This document shows positions 6,283 through 14,610 of a DNA stretch of 17,174 bases, piece by piece. The stretch's first letter is position 1. Every line of letters starts with the position of its first letter. Position numbers and translations under genes: made by a program. The stretch comes from an uncultured Bacteroidaceae bacterium (GTDB lineage: Bacteria > Bacteroidota > Bacteroidia > Bacteroidales > Bacteroidaceae): contig CAJGDP010000032.1 of the NCBI GenBank assembly GCA_904502235.1, forward strand, positions 1 through 17,174, given 5' to 3'. Under the pieces are notes generated by a model. The model made no database searches. It was not told the DNA's origin and saw only the letters and a program-made list of their open reading frames with translations.

Positions 6283-6910
6283 ATTTTTTGTCCATATCCT
6301 CAGCCTGTGGACGTGGCTCTTTTTTTGCAAGTGTTACAATCTTAAATACATACTCGCTCATCCAAGCCTGTGAGTAACCGAGCTTTTCCTTGTAGTTACG
6401 TATTGAATATACGGTGCGGAATGTTGCCTCGTCCTTCCAGTTGTTCTTTGTGAGAATGTCGTTTATAACCTGTTCTGTCATGCCGCGCAATAGCTTGTGC
6501 ATGAATCCCGGTACACGGAACTTCCATTTCATAAGGTTGCCTACAAGCATCATAAGGTCGTTGCTGAAACCCTGGAATGCGAACAGATAGGGCTGAACGT
6601 CCTGCATCTTTTTGCAGTTCTTCTTTATTGAAGAGTCAATCTCCTTGAAGAAGATATCGTTCATGCCGTATAACTGCTCAAGCATCTTCTTGCAACGTGC
6701 TCGTTCAGCAACACCCAACTTGTTGTTCTGTGTGGCAACTTTAAGAGTGCGTTTGAATGTTGCAAGGTCGGGGAGCATACCAATGTTGGTGATACCAAGA
6801 TTCGCTGCCAATACCGACTGGTAATATACGCGGATAAGAGTCATGAAATCCTCCATACCGCCAACGCGGCTACCGCTATCTTTTTTCTTGAAAAAATTGA
6901 ATAATCCCAT
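6281..6910 (-). CDS. Conserved-looking hypothetical protein encoded directly after yidC
   Basis: I do not recognise this 209-aa protein. It has no signal peptide and no clear membrane segment. It starts with a basic, aromatic stretch MGLFNFFKKKD that could bind membrane, then appears mainly alpha-helical, with conserved-looking patches such as ARCKKMLEQLYGMNDIFFKEID and FAFQGFSNDLMMLVGNLMKW. The C-terminus is polar and charged (KKEPRPQAEDMDKK). Its ATG is only 12 bp after the yidC stop, which implies translation from the same mRNA and a possible membrane-biogenesis link, though that is only a guess from position. The stop codon is embedded in a hairpin. Confidence 0.8.
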   Translation of the reverse strand: MGLFNFFKKKDSGSRVGGMEDFMTLIRVYYQSVLAANLGITNIGMLPDLATFKRTLKVATQNNKLGVAERARCKKMLEQLYGMNDIFFKEIDSSIKKNCKKMQDVQPYLFAFQGFSNDLMMLVGNLMKWKFRVPGFMHKLLRGMTEQVINDILTKNNWKDEATFRTVYSIRNYKEKLGYSQAWMSEYVFKIVTLAKKEPRPQAEDMDKK

Positions 6911-6922
6911 TTTATCTATTAT

Positions 6923-8851
6923 TTACTTGTTCTTGTTCTTTCTCTGGTTCCTGATTCTCTCCTGCTCTTCGAGCAATCTCTTCTGTTGCTCTTGCAATGC
7001 CTCGAGGCGCGACATCATGTTGTTCTGCTTCTTGGGGTTGTTCTTGTTGGCTTCGGCATATGCTTCCATCTTCTTGAGAAGTTCCTGCTCATTTGTTGTC
7101 TTTCTCATGTAAATGAACATGAATACGCTAACCAATGTAGATACAAAATAGTAGAAGTTCAATCCCGAAGAGTAATTGTTGAACATGAAGAAGAACATGA
7201 TTGGCATCAGGTACATCATCCAGCGCATCATCTTCTGCTGTTGTTCCATCTCGGGGCTGCCACCCATTGAAGGCTGCATCTTGCTTGTGTAGTATGTGTT
7301 CAGTATCTGTGTTACGCAGAACAGCAAGCAGAAGATGCTTATGTGGTCGCCGAGTAACCAGATTGGTTTTTCCCAGCTTATCAGGGCGTCGTATGCCGAA
7401 AGGTCGTGTGCCCATAGGAAACTCTGCTGGCGCAATTCAATGGCATTTGGCACAAAGTTAAACAGAGCGATGAATACAGGCATCTGAATGAGCATAGGCA
7501 GACAGCCACCCATGGGGCTTGCTCCATATTTTGAATAGAGCGCCATTGTCTCCTGTTGCTTTCTGAGCGCATCTTCCTGTTTCGGATATTTCTTGTTTAT
7601 CTCATCGATGTATGGTTTCAAGGCACGCATCTTTGCCGAAGAGATGTACGATTTCTTTGTGAACGGATATACAAACGCCTTTACAATGAGAGTGAGCAGG
7701 ATAAGTACAATACCCATGTTGAGTCCGAGGCTTGAAAGACCGTCGAACAGATACATTATGAAATAGCGGTTTATCCAGCGTACAATAGGCCAACCGAAAT
7801 AGATAATCTCCTCTAGCTCAAGATCACTGTCGGGGTTTATTGCCATTTCGCTGCTCTCGCAGAGTATGTTGAATTTGTTGGGACCATAGTAGAACTGCAA
7901 CGCTGTGGGTTGTTTGCCTGTCGGGTCGAAAGGAGTGGTCATCGTTGTTGCGAAATCCTTAAGATAGCCTTCGCCCTCGTTAATCTTCTTTGATGCGATA
8001 TCCACGTTGTTGAACTCTTCACCCGAAATCATTATACAAGAGAAGAACTGGTTCTTGTATGCCACCCAGCTTATAGGTTCGGTAAGTTTCTCGCTCTCGT
8101 CCTTCATTTCGCTCAGGTAGTCGGAGTCGTCGTCCACCGGCTTGTATGTAAGGCTTGTGTAACGCTGTTCGAAGTCGTATCCTGGCTCCTGTTGGCGTGC
8201 AAGCTGTTGCCAGTCGATTTCAATATCCTTCTTGCTGCTGAGAATATCTTCCATGTTGTGCGCGTCGATGTATAGGTCGAGCATATAGCTGTCCTTGCGC
8301 AATCTGTATTGGAAATCAATGTATTTGTCGGCCGCAAAGGCAAGACGCATTGTTACAGAGCTGTCGGTCTTTGCAATTGGAGTGGAGTAGAGCTGTGCTG
8401 TGTTGATGTTCTTGTAGCCCTGCTTGCTCTCGAATGTGAAATTGAGCGTGTTGTTGCCCTTGCCGTTCTTCAACTTGTCGTTGCTGTCGAAAAGTACAAC
8501 GTCTCCGCCGTTCTGGTCCTTGTAGTCCTTAAGGGAAACCGATGTTACACGGCTACCGAGAGTGGAAATGTTTATATTTACATTGTTGTTCGACAATACA
8601 ACGGTCTCGTTCTTGCCGTTGAGTACATTGAAAAAGAGGTCTGTGGTATCGTTCTTCTGTTTCTCGAATTCGGCAAGTTCTGCCATTTCGACTTTCTGTC
8701 TTTCAAGCTCCTTTACCTGCTCTACATATGCAACAGAATCCCTGTAGTGTTTCTGTGCCTCCATATCAGCCTGGCTCGGGCGGTTCAGAGCAAAATAACT
8801 TATGAGCACAACACCAATGAGGATATATCCGATAATGCTTCTTTTGTCCAT
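6923..8851 (-). CDS. yidC: Membrane protein insertase YidC
   Basis: YidC inserts and folds inner-membrane proteins, alone or with SecYEG. The 642-aa length fits Gram-negative YidC. A first membrane segment (about 7-21) is followed by a charged coiled stretch (30-68), a large periplasmic beta-domain (about 70-340) and the conserved core with about five membrane helices (about 355-585). The core has KAFVYPFTKKSYISSAKM (391-408) and MGGCLPMLIQMPVFIALF (447-464). The position matching the groove Arg of E. coli YidC (VRG) is Lys391. A Lys/Arg/Gln-rich cytoplasmic tail (about 590-642) could contact ribosomes. Start ATG at 8849-8851 gives MDKRSII. The gene is divergent from the DUF3078 gene and followed closely by the 209-aa gene. 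Confidence 0.97.
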   Translation of the reverse strand: MDKRSIIGYILIGVVLISYFALNRPSQADMEAQKHYRDSVAYVEQVKELERQKVEMAELAEFEKQKNDTTDLFFNVLNGKNETVVLSNNNVNINISTLGSRVTSVSLKDYKDQNGGDVVLFDSNDKLKNGKGNNTLNFTFESKQGYKNINTAQLYSTPIAKTDSSVTMRLAFAADKYIDFQYRLRKDSYMLDLYIDAHNMEDILSSKKDIEIDWQQLARQQEPGYDFEQRYTSLTYKPVDDDSDYLSEMKDESEKLTEPISWVAYKNQFFSCIMISGEEFNNVDIASKKINEGEGYLKDFATTMTTPFDPTGKQPTALQFYYGPNKFNILCESSEMAINPDSDLELEEIIYFGWPIVRWINRYFIMYLFDGLSSLGLNMGIVLILLTLIVKAFVYPFTKKSYISSAKMRALKPYIDEINKKYPKQEDALRKQQETMALYSKYGASPMGGCLPMLIQMPVFIALFNFVPNAIELRQQSFLWAHDLSAYDALISWEKPIWLLGDHISIFCLLFCVTQILNTYYTSKMQPSMGGSPEMEQQQKMMRWMMYLMPIMFFFMFNNYSSGLNFYYFVSTLVSVFMFIYMRKTTNEQELLKKMEAYAEANKNNPKKQNNMMSRLEALQEQQKRLLEEQERIRNQRKNKNK

Positions 8852-8903
8852 GTTTCCTGTATAAAATAAAATTGTAAGTAATCGTGGTTCTGTAAAAATC
8901 GTG

Positions 8904-8911
8904 CGAAGATA
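8904..8911 (-). promoter_or_regulatory. Candidate -7 box TATCTTCG for yidC
   Basis: The minus strand reads TATCTTCG, one mismatch from TAnnTTTG, 52 bp before the yidC ATG. It forms the left arm of a 12-bp inverted repeat (8903-8914 with 9015-9026) with the box for the divergent gene. No clear TTTG is seen at -33. Confidence 0.5.
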
Positions 8912-9017
8912 ATAAAAATAACTTTAAAAGTGTTGGCTTATGCATGTAAAAAAGTCAACAAAACCGATTTTACTGTTAAAATTACACTTATTTTATAAAT
9001 CAGTTAAAATATATTAT

Positions 9018-9025
9018 TATCTTCG
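9018..9025 (+). promoter_or_regulatory. Candidate -7 box TATCTTCG for the DUF3078 gene
   Basis: TATCTTCG on the plus strand is one mismatch from TAnnTTTG, 27 bp before ATG 9053. It is preceded by an A/T-only stretch (TTAAAATATATTAT). It is the exact inverse of the yidC-side box. Confidence 0.55.
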
Positions 9026-9052
9026 CGCCAAAATTAAAGTAAATCAAACACT

Positions 9053-10315
9053 ATGAAAACAAAATTATTCTTCTTGATGTTGATTTCTTTTGTTGTTACC
9101 GGTGTAAAAGCACAGGACAACCAGGAAATCGTGGACTATTACAATCTGAAAATAGATGAACTAGTTGAAAAATGGCAGAATGTCTCTTCTGATTACGAAG
9201 AGGAAAAGACCAATCCTGTATATGCCAGAGTGTTCACAACACCGGTTCTCTATAATTCTGTAATTGAGAAGGCATTCAATCCCGAAACCGAATCAGAGGA
9301 AAATGAGCCTCTTTCAATGGACGAACAGCGCACCGAGGCTATCGACGCACTTATGCTCGATTTGTACAAGGAGGCTCCTGCACATGTTGCAATGACCGAG
9401 AATGAGCTGCGCAACGAAAAGTCTGTTGTAAACTACAAACCTCAGATTACAGGTCTTAACCTTAATATCAACCGTGGTGTAATGCCCGAGGATGTTGTGG
9501 GTGGCATGAAGACAACTGTTGTAAAACCAAACTATTGGAAGTTCTCAGGCCGTACATCATTGACCTTTACACAGAGTTTCATCTCAGACAACTGGTATCA
9601 GGGTGGTGAAAAGAACTACTATGCAATGCTTGCAACAGTCGACCTCGATTTGAATTACGATGACAAGGACCGCATCAGCTGGACAAACCATTTTGACTTC
9701 GACCTTGGTTTCGCAACATACGAGAGCGATTCAAAACTCGGAATCAAGACAAATACCGACAAGTTGCGTCTTGAGTCTACATTCGGTTACAAGTTGGTGA
9801 AGTCTCTTGATTTGGCGGCTAAGGTAAAGGCAGAGTCTCAGTCATTGCCATATTACAACAACGATGTTCTGCAGTCGGCGTTTATCTCACCACTTGATGC
9901 AAATGCTTCAATCGGTTTGAACTATAAGCCCGATCTCGGCAACTTCAAGATTGAGGTTTATCTTGCTCCATTCTCGGGTTACAACTTCCGTTATGTATAC
10001 CACGATGAGTTGACCGCGGCTTATGGCCTTGGCACAAAGCACTTCAAGCAGGACTTCGGTACACAGCTTGTCGTAACAATCCCGACATACCAGTTGACAT
10101 CGTTCCTCGACGTTTATTCACGTCTTGAGTACTATACCGACTACCACAGAGCATTCTTCCAGTGGGAGACAAAGTTCAATGTTGCTCTCAGCAAGTATTT
10201 CACAGCTTCACTGATGCTGAATGCACGCTTCGACGACAGCGTTGCTGCGCACGAGAACTGGAAGTTCTGGCAGTTGAAGGAACTCTTCACACTCGGTGTG
10301 TCATACGCTTGGTAA
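9053..10315 (+). CDS. DUF3078-family outer-membrane beta-barrel protein
   Basis: The 420-aa product has a Sec signal peptide with cleavage after VKAQ near residue 21 and no lipobox. Residues about 22-155 form an acidic, mostly soluble N-terminal part. From about 160 on, alternating polar and aromatic strands indicate a barrel. The DUF3078 signature is clear: NYWKFSGRTSLTFTQSFISD, then NWYQGGEKNYYAMLATVDLD, then RISWTNHFDFDLGF. The chain ends in an aromatic residue (SYAW), the usual signal for outer-membrane assembly. The function of the family is unknown; a channel or transport role is only inferred. It has its own promoter-like box and stops 29 bp before the antiporter gene, so the two may be one transcript. 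Confidence 0.9.
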   Translation: MKTKLFFLMLISFVVTGVKAQDNQEIVDYYNLKIDELVEKWQNVSSDYEEEKTNPVYARVFTTPVLYNSVIEKAFNPETESEENEPLSMDEQRTEAIDALMLDLYKEAPAHVAMTENELRNEKSVVNYKPQITGLNLNINRGVMPEDVVGGMKTTVVKPNYWKFSGRTSLTFTQSFISDNWYQGGEKNYYAMLATVDLDLNYDDKDRISWTNHFDFDLGFATYESDSKLGIKTNTDKLRLESTFGYKLVKSLDLAAKVKAESQSLPYYNNDVLQSAFISPLDANASIGLNYKPDLGNFKIEVYLAPFSGYNFRYVYHDELTAAYGLGTKHFKQDFGTQLVVTIPTYQLTSFLDVYSRLEYYTDYHRAFFQWETKFNVALSKYFTASLMLNARFDDSVAAHENWKFWQLKELFTLGVSYAW

Positions 10316-10344
10316 CACCCCGTAACATTGTATAACAATACATA

Positions 10345-12384
10345 ATGCATCTTATGAATATCAGTTCAATATTTCCTGTAACGGAACCGACATGGATATT
10401 TTTGGGTGTATTATGTATTGTTCTTTTTGCACCCCTGCTGTTCAACAGGTTGCGCATGCCACATATCATAGGAATGATATTGGCAGGTCTTCTTATAGGC
10501 CCCAACGGCTTTAATGTTCTTGAGCGCGACAGCAGTTTCGAACTCTTCGGCAAGGTAGGCTTGTACTATATAATGTTCCTTGCCAGCCTGGAGGTGAACA
10601 TGCAGGAGATGAAACAGTCAAGAAACGGTGCGCTTCTTATGGGACTGGCAGTGTTTGCCATCCCTATAGTACTTGGCTTGGCAGCCAATATCTTCATTCT
10701 TAAGTTCGATTTCATTGCCGCGTTGCTTCTGGCAAGTATGTATGCGTCATACACACTCATATCCTATCCCATTGTGGCACGTTATGGTCTTTCGCGTCTG
10801 CGTTGCGTGAACTTTGTGGTAGGCGGTGCAATGATAACCGATACACTTACTCTTTTTGTGCTTGCAATAATTGCCGGCACTTTTACGGGAAAGGCCGATG
10901 TGTGGTTTGTGCTCTTCATGTTGCTTAAACTTCTTGCCATAGGAGCTATAATAACATTCGTTTTCCCGCGCATAGCACGTTACTTCTTCCGCAACTATAA
11001 CGACAGCGTCATACAGTACATTTTTGTTATGATGATGCTGTTCCTTGGTGCAGGCATGATGGAGCTTGTGGGTATGGAAGGAATACTCGGAGCATTCATC
11101 ACCGGTCTTGTACTGAATCCGCTCATCCCGCACTCGTCGCCTCTGATGCGACGTATCGATTTCGTGGGCAATGCCATTTTTATCCCATATTTCCTTATAG
11201 GTGTGGGTATGATGATTGACATACGCGTGCTTTTCAATGGCGGAGGTTCGCTGATGGTTGCGGCTGTAATGATTATAACCGCTCTTGTCGGAAAATGGCT
11301 CGCATCGTTCCTTGTAGCGAAGCGTTATCGCATGTCGTGGAACGAACAGGGGCTCATGTTCGGTTTGAGCACTTCGCAGGCGGCGGCAACCCTTGCCGCG
11401 GCTTTTGTCGGTCATGGAATAGTGCTTGCCGACGGTTCGCGTCTGCTCAACGACGATGTCCTCAACGGAACAATCGTTCTTATACTAGTCTCATGCCTTG
11501 TCAGTTCGTTAATTTCCGACAGGGCATCACGCAGACTCATAGTATCGGGAGCATTGTTGAACAATCCTGTTACCACCTCTTCAAAGAAGACTCTCCTTGC
11601 ATTGGCAAACCCCAATATGGTTGATAAACTTATGGACTTGGCACTTCTTGTCCGCAAGGAGAACAGTGCCATACCGTTGTCGGCAATAACCGTGGTGCTT
11701 GACGAGGACAAATCCTTACAGACCGGAGCACACAAACTGCTCAATACTGCGGCAAACATTGCAGCTTCGGTAAATGTTCCTTTGCTCACCAAGATGCGTC
11801 TGACAACCAACCTTGCGCATGGTATCATCCACGAGGTCAAAGAGAACGATTATCGCGAACTCATTCTCGGTTTCCACAAAAAGGAGACAGCAAACGACAG
11901 TTTCTTGGGAAATGTGTTGCCCGAGGTGCTTAATGCTCTCGATTGTCAGGTTGTGATGGCGCGCATGAACATTCCGTTGAATACTGTACGCACAATCCAT
12001 ATAACTTTCCCTGCAAAGGCTGAATATGAGGCGGGATTCGCATATTGGGTTGAGGAGACAGCCCGTATGGCAAGCGGTTTGGATTGCAGAATAATGTATC
12101 ATGGTCATCCCGATACAATGGAAAGAATAAAGGAACAGCTTAAGGACTGTGCACCTATAAATGCGCAATTCTTTGAGACCGACGGTGGTAACGACCTCAA
12201 GCGTCTTGCAAAGATTATAAAGGAAGACCATCTGCTCATTGTGGTGAGCGCACGCCGAGGCTCGATATCGTTCCGTCCGTCGCTCGACCATGTCTTTGTG
12301 CAGCTCCAGCGCGACTATCAGAACACAAGCATTCTGCTTATCTATCCTAACGGCTATAAGGTCGAGGGTGGTGAGACACACTAA
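10345..12384 (+). CDS. CPA2-family cation:proton antiporter with C-terminal universal-stress-like domain
   Basis: The 679-aa inner-membrane protein has about 12-13 hydrophobic helices (about 16-400) and a soluble C-terminal half (about 415-679). The membrane part has the Na+/H+ exchanger pattern RMPHIIGMILAGLLIGPNG (37-55), GLYYIMFLASLEVNM (72-86), LVGMEGILGAFITGLVLNP and IFIPYFLIGVGMMIDI. In the ion-binding helix, GAMITDTLTLF carries Thr165-Asp166 where electrogenic CPA2 proteins such as NapA have Asp-Asp. The soluble half has alternating strands and helices, such as AITVVLDEDKSL, RELILGFHKK and HLLIVVSARRGSISF, consistent with USP-like folds that may sense nucleotides. ATG at 10345 is taken; ATG three codons later is possible. 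It ends 5 bp before the convergent GH92 stop, leaving no room for a separate terminator. Confidence 0.93.
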   Translation: MHLMNISSIFPVTEPTWIFLGVLCIVLFAPLLFNRLRMPHIIGMILAGLLIGPNGFNVLERDSSFELFGKVGLYYIMFLASLEVNMQEMKQSRNGALLMGLAVFAIPIVLGLAANIFILKFDFIAALLLASMYASYTLISYPIVARYGLSRLRCVNFVVGGAMITDTLTLFVLAIIAGTFTGKADVWFVLFMLLKLLAIGAIITFVFPRIARYFFRNYNDSVIQYIFVMMMLFLGAGMMELVGMEGILGAFITGLVLNPLIPHSSPLMRRIDFVGNAIFIPYFLIGVGMMIDIRVLFNGGGSLMVAAVMIITALVGKWLASFLVAKRYRMSWNEQGLMFGLSTSQAAATLAAAFVGHGIVLADGSRLLNDDVLNGTIVLILVSCLVSSLISDRASRRLIVSGALLNNPVTTSSKKTLLALANPNMVDKLMDLALLVRKENSAIPLSAITVVLDEDKSLQTGAHKLLNTAANIAASVNVPLLTKMRLTTNLAHGIIHEVKENDYRELILGFHKKETANDSFLGNVLPEVLNALDCQVVMARMNIPLNTVRTIHITFPAKAEYEAGFAYWVEETARMASGLDCRIMYHGHPDTMERIKEQLKDCAPINAQFFETDGGNDLKRLAKIIKEDHLLIVVSARRGSISFRPSLDHVFVQLQRDYQNTSILLIYPNGYKVEGGETH

Positions 12385-12389
12385 ACATC

Positions 12390-14552
12390 TTATTTGAATT
12401 CCAGAACTCCACCGGCAGTAATGTCGCGGTGGTGTATCGTTGTGCCTTCAATCGCTTTGCCGTTGAGGGTTACACCGTTGTAATGTTTTTCGGTTTTATT
12501 GGCTTTTATCGTAAAGTCCTTTCCGTTGGCGAGGTGTATTGTCATTTCGGGGAAAAGTGGCACGCCAAGCTCATATTCACCACCGCAAGGGTTTACCGGG
12601 TAGAATCCCATTGCACTCATCACATACCAGGCCGACATCTGTCCGCAGTCCTCGTTGCCACAAATGCCGTCGGGACTGTTGCGGTACATCTCCTTCATAA
12701 TCTGTGCAACATACTCCTGTGTCTTTTGGGGCTTGCCAATCCTGTTGAAAAGATATGCTACATGATGGCTTGGTTCGTTGCCGTGGGCATACTGCCCGAT
12801 CATGCCCGTGCTGAATATAGGCAGGTCGGCATTTTCGGCAGGGGAGTATGTGAACATACTGTCGAGCTTATGCTCAAAGCAACTCTTGCCCATCAGATCC
12901 ATAAGCCCGTCAATGTCGTGCTGGACACTCCACATATAGTGCCACGCATTGCTTTCGCAAATATGCGCGGTATATTCATCTGGATTGAACTGTGGCTGAA
13001 ATGCTCCCTTGCTGTCGCGTGGCTGCATGAATGTGGTGTTTGGGTTATATTGGTTGCGCCAATTCTCTGCACGACGGTAGAACACATTCGCTATGCTGTC
13101 GTTGCCCATAGCTTCAGCCATACGCGCAATGCAATAGTCGTCGTAGGCGTATTCAAGCGTGCGCGACATAGCCCAGTTGTCGGCATTGTAAGGGTCGGTA
13201 ACGTCATAGGGCACATATCCGTTCTTTTTGTAGAATCCTATTCCACGATATTCATCACAGTTTGCTGTGGCAACGCATGCTTCGAGCGCTTTCTGTGCAT
13301 CGAACCCATCTATTCCTTTAAGATAGGCATCGGCAATAACAGGAACAGAGTGGTAGCCAATCATCATATCGGTTTCGCTTCCCCACATGTTCCACACCGG
13401 CAGACGTCCGTGCTGTTCATAGAACGCAATGAACGAGTTTATCATGTCGTCCAGTCTCTCGGGAGTCGTAAGAGTGTATAGCGGATGTGTGGCGCGGAAA
13501 GTGTCCCAGAGCGAGAATGTCGAGTGGTTCTGCCATCCGTCTGCTTTGTGGTTCTTGCCGTCGGCTCCGCGATATGTGCCGTCAACATCGCAATAAAGGG
13601 TGGGGGCAAGCATAGTGCGGTACAGGGCAGTGTAGAAACATACACGCTCGTCGTGTGTTCCGCCTTTTGCATCTATTTTTCCAAGTTCTCTGTTCCAATT
13701 GTCGCGTGTCTGTGCACGGTAAAGGTCAAAGTTGTTGTGTGGAGCTTCGGTTGTAAGGTTCTTTTCGGCTCCTTCAGCTCCTGTGCCCGATAGGGCTGTA
13801 ACAACAGTCAACTGCCTATCTCTGCCCAAGGCAAACTTCATCTCTATGATACCCGGTTTCATGCATACGTTGCCATTGCATATAACCATGGTATGCTTGC
13901 ACTTGAAATGTGTTATAGGATGGGAAAAACGTGTCCTGAAGTATACCTCCTGTCCCCTTGCCCAGCCGTTGGAATGGCGGTAGCCTTCAATGGTGAAACT
14001 GTCTGCCATTGCAATATGTGTATCGGTGGTCATATCCCAGTTCATGGCTTTTGCAAGATTGAGCAGAACTGTTGCTGTATCCGTAGGGTAGGTGTATCGT
14101 TGCACTCCGCAACGCTCTGTGGCAGTGAGTTCAACATCTATTCCGTAACTGTCAAGGTGAACACGGTAATATCCGGCTTCGCACTCTTCGTGCTCGTGGC
14201 TGAACATTGAGTGTATTCCAAGCGGTTCATCAGCTTTGCGTAACGGATATGTTACAGGCAGGAAACTTATATCGTACAGGTCGCCTGCACCCGTTCCGCT
14301 CAGGTGAGTATGGCTGAAACCGGCAATTGTGCTGTCGGGGTAAAAATAGCCGGCTATCCTGTCCCATCCGGGCAAGCCGTTGTCGGGGCTCAACTGCACC
14401 ATTCCGAATGGTGCCTGCGCTCCGGGATATACGTTGCCTTTATAGTCGGTACCAATAAGCGGATTTACCAATGATGCGTAGTCTTCGCCTTTCTGTGCAG
14501 AGCAGGCACACAGCAAAGCTGTTATAATGATTGTTGCAATTCTGTTTTTCAT
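12390..14552 (-). CDS. GH92-family alpha-mannosidase, lipoprotein
   Basis: GH92 enzymes are calcium-dependent exo-alpha-mannosidases that trim mannose from host N-glycans or yeast mannan. The 720-aa protein has a lipoprotein signal (MKNRIATIIITALLCACSAQ; LLCAC lipobox, Cys near 16-18). Next come the N-terminal beta-domain with VNPLIGTDYKGNVYPGAQAP and PFGMVQLSPDN, and the (alpha/alpha)6 catalytic domain with FSLWDTFRATHPL and LPVWNMWGSETDMMIGYHS. HGNEPSHHVAYLFN carries the catalytic-acid Glu, and GNEDCGQMSAWYVMSAMGFYPV the Asp of the base motif. All hallmark motifs are intact, so activity is likely. ATG at 14552 is chosen because it opens the signal peptide; an ATG 35 codons upstream lies across the terminator. 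No SusC/SusD pair is beside it. Confidence 0.96.
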   Translation of the reverse strand: MKNRIATIIITALLCACSAQKGEDYASLVNPLIGTDYKGNVYPGAQAPFGMVQLSPDNGLPGWDRIAGYFYPDSTIAGFSHTHLSGTGAGDLYDISFLPVTYPLRKADEPLGIHSMFSHEHEECEAGYYRVHLDSYGIDVELTATERCGVQRYTYPTDTATVLLNLAKAMNWDMTTDTHIAMADSFTIEGYRHSNGWARGQEVYFRTRFSHPITHFKCKHTMVICNGNVCMKPGIIEMKFALGRDRQLTVVTALSGTGAEGAEKNLTTEAPHNNFDLYRAQTRDNWNRELGKIDAKGGTHDERVCFYTALYRTMLAPTLYCDVDGTYRGADGKNHKADGWQNHSTFSLWDTFRATHPLYTLTTPERLDDMINSFIAFYEQHGRLPVWNMWGSETDMMIGYHSVPVIADAYLKGIDGFDAQKALEACVATANCDEYRGIGFYKKNGYVPYDVTDPYNADNWAMSRTLEYAYDDYCIARMAEAMGNDSIANVFYRRAENWRNQYNPNTTFMQPRDSKGAFQPQFNPDEYTAHICESNAWHYMWSVQHDIDGLMDLMGKSCFEHKLDSMFTYSPAENADLPIFSTGMIGQYAHGNEPSHHVAYLFNRIGKPQKTQEYVAQIMKEMYRNSPDGICGNEDCGQMSAWYVMSAMGFYPVNPCGGEYELGVPLFPEMTIHLANGKDFTIKANKTEKHYNGVTLNGKAIEGTTIHHRDITAGGVLEFK

Positions 14553-14570
14553 AGTAATGCGTATATGAAG

Positions 14571-14578
14571 CAAATGTA
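14571..14578 (-). promoter_or_regulatory. Candidate -7 box TACATTTG for the GH92 gene
   Basis: The minus-strand TACATTTG is an exact TAnnTTTG match 18 bp before the chosen ATG at 14552. It supports that start over the upstream one. It sits immediately after the terminator of the preceding transporter gene. Confidence 0.55.
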
Positions 14579-14582
14579 CGAA

Positions 14583-14608
14583 AAAATGTGGAGCGCACTC
14601 CACATTTT
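14583..14608 (-). terminator. Intrinsic terminator of the APC transporter gene
   Basis: An 11-bp perfect stem (AAAATGTGGAG / CTCCACATTTT) with a 4-nt loop is followed on the minus strand by a T6 run. It begins 2 bp after the transporter stop codon. Confidence 0.9.
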
Positions 14609-14610
14609 CC

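Noticed and set aside
10747..11415. Open frame antisense to the antiporter
   Set aside because: It mirrors membrane-helix codons and shows no start signal or family pattern.
12429..13481. Long open frame antisense to the GH92 gene
   Set aside because: It lies fully inside a strongly conserved mannosidase and has no recognisable motif; it is a by-product of codon use on the other strand.
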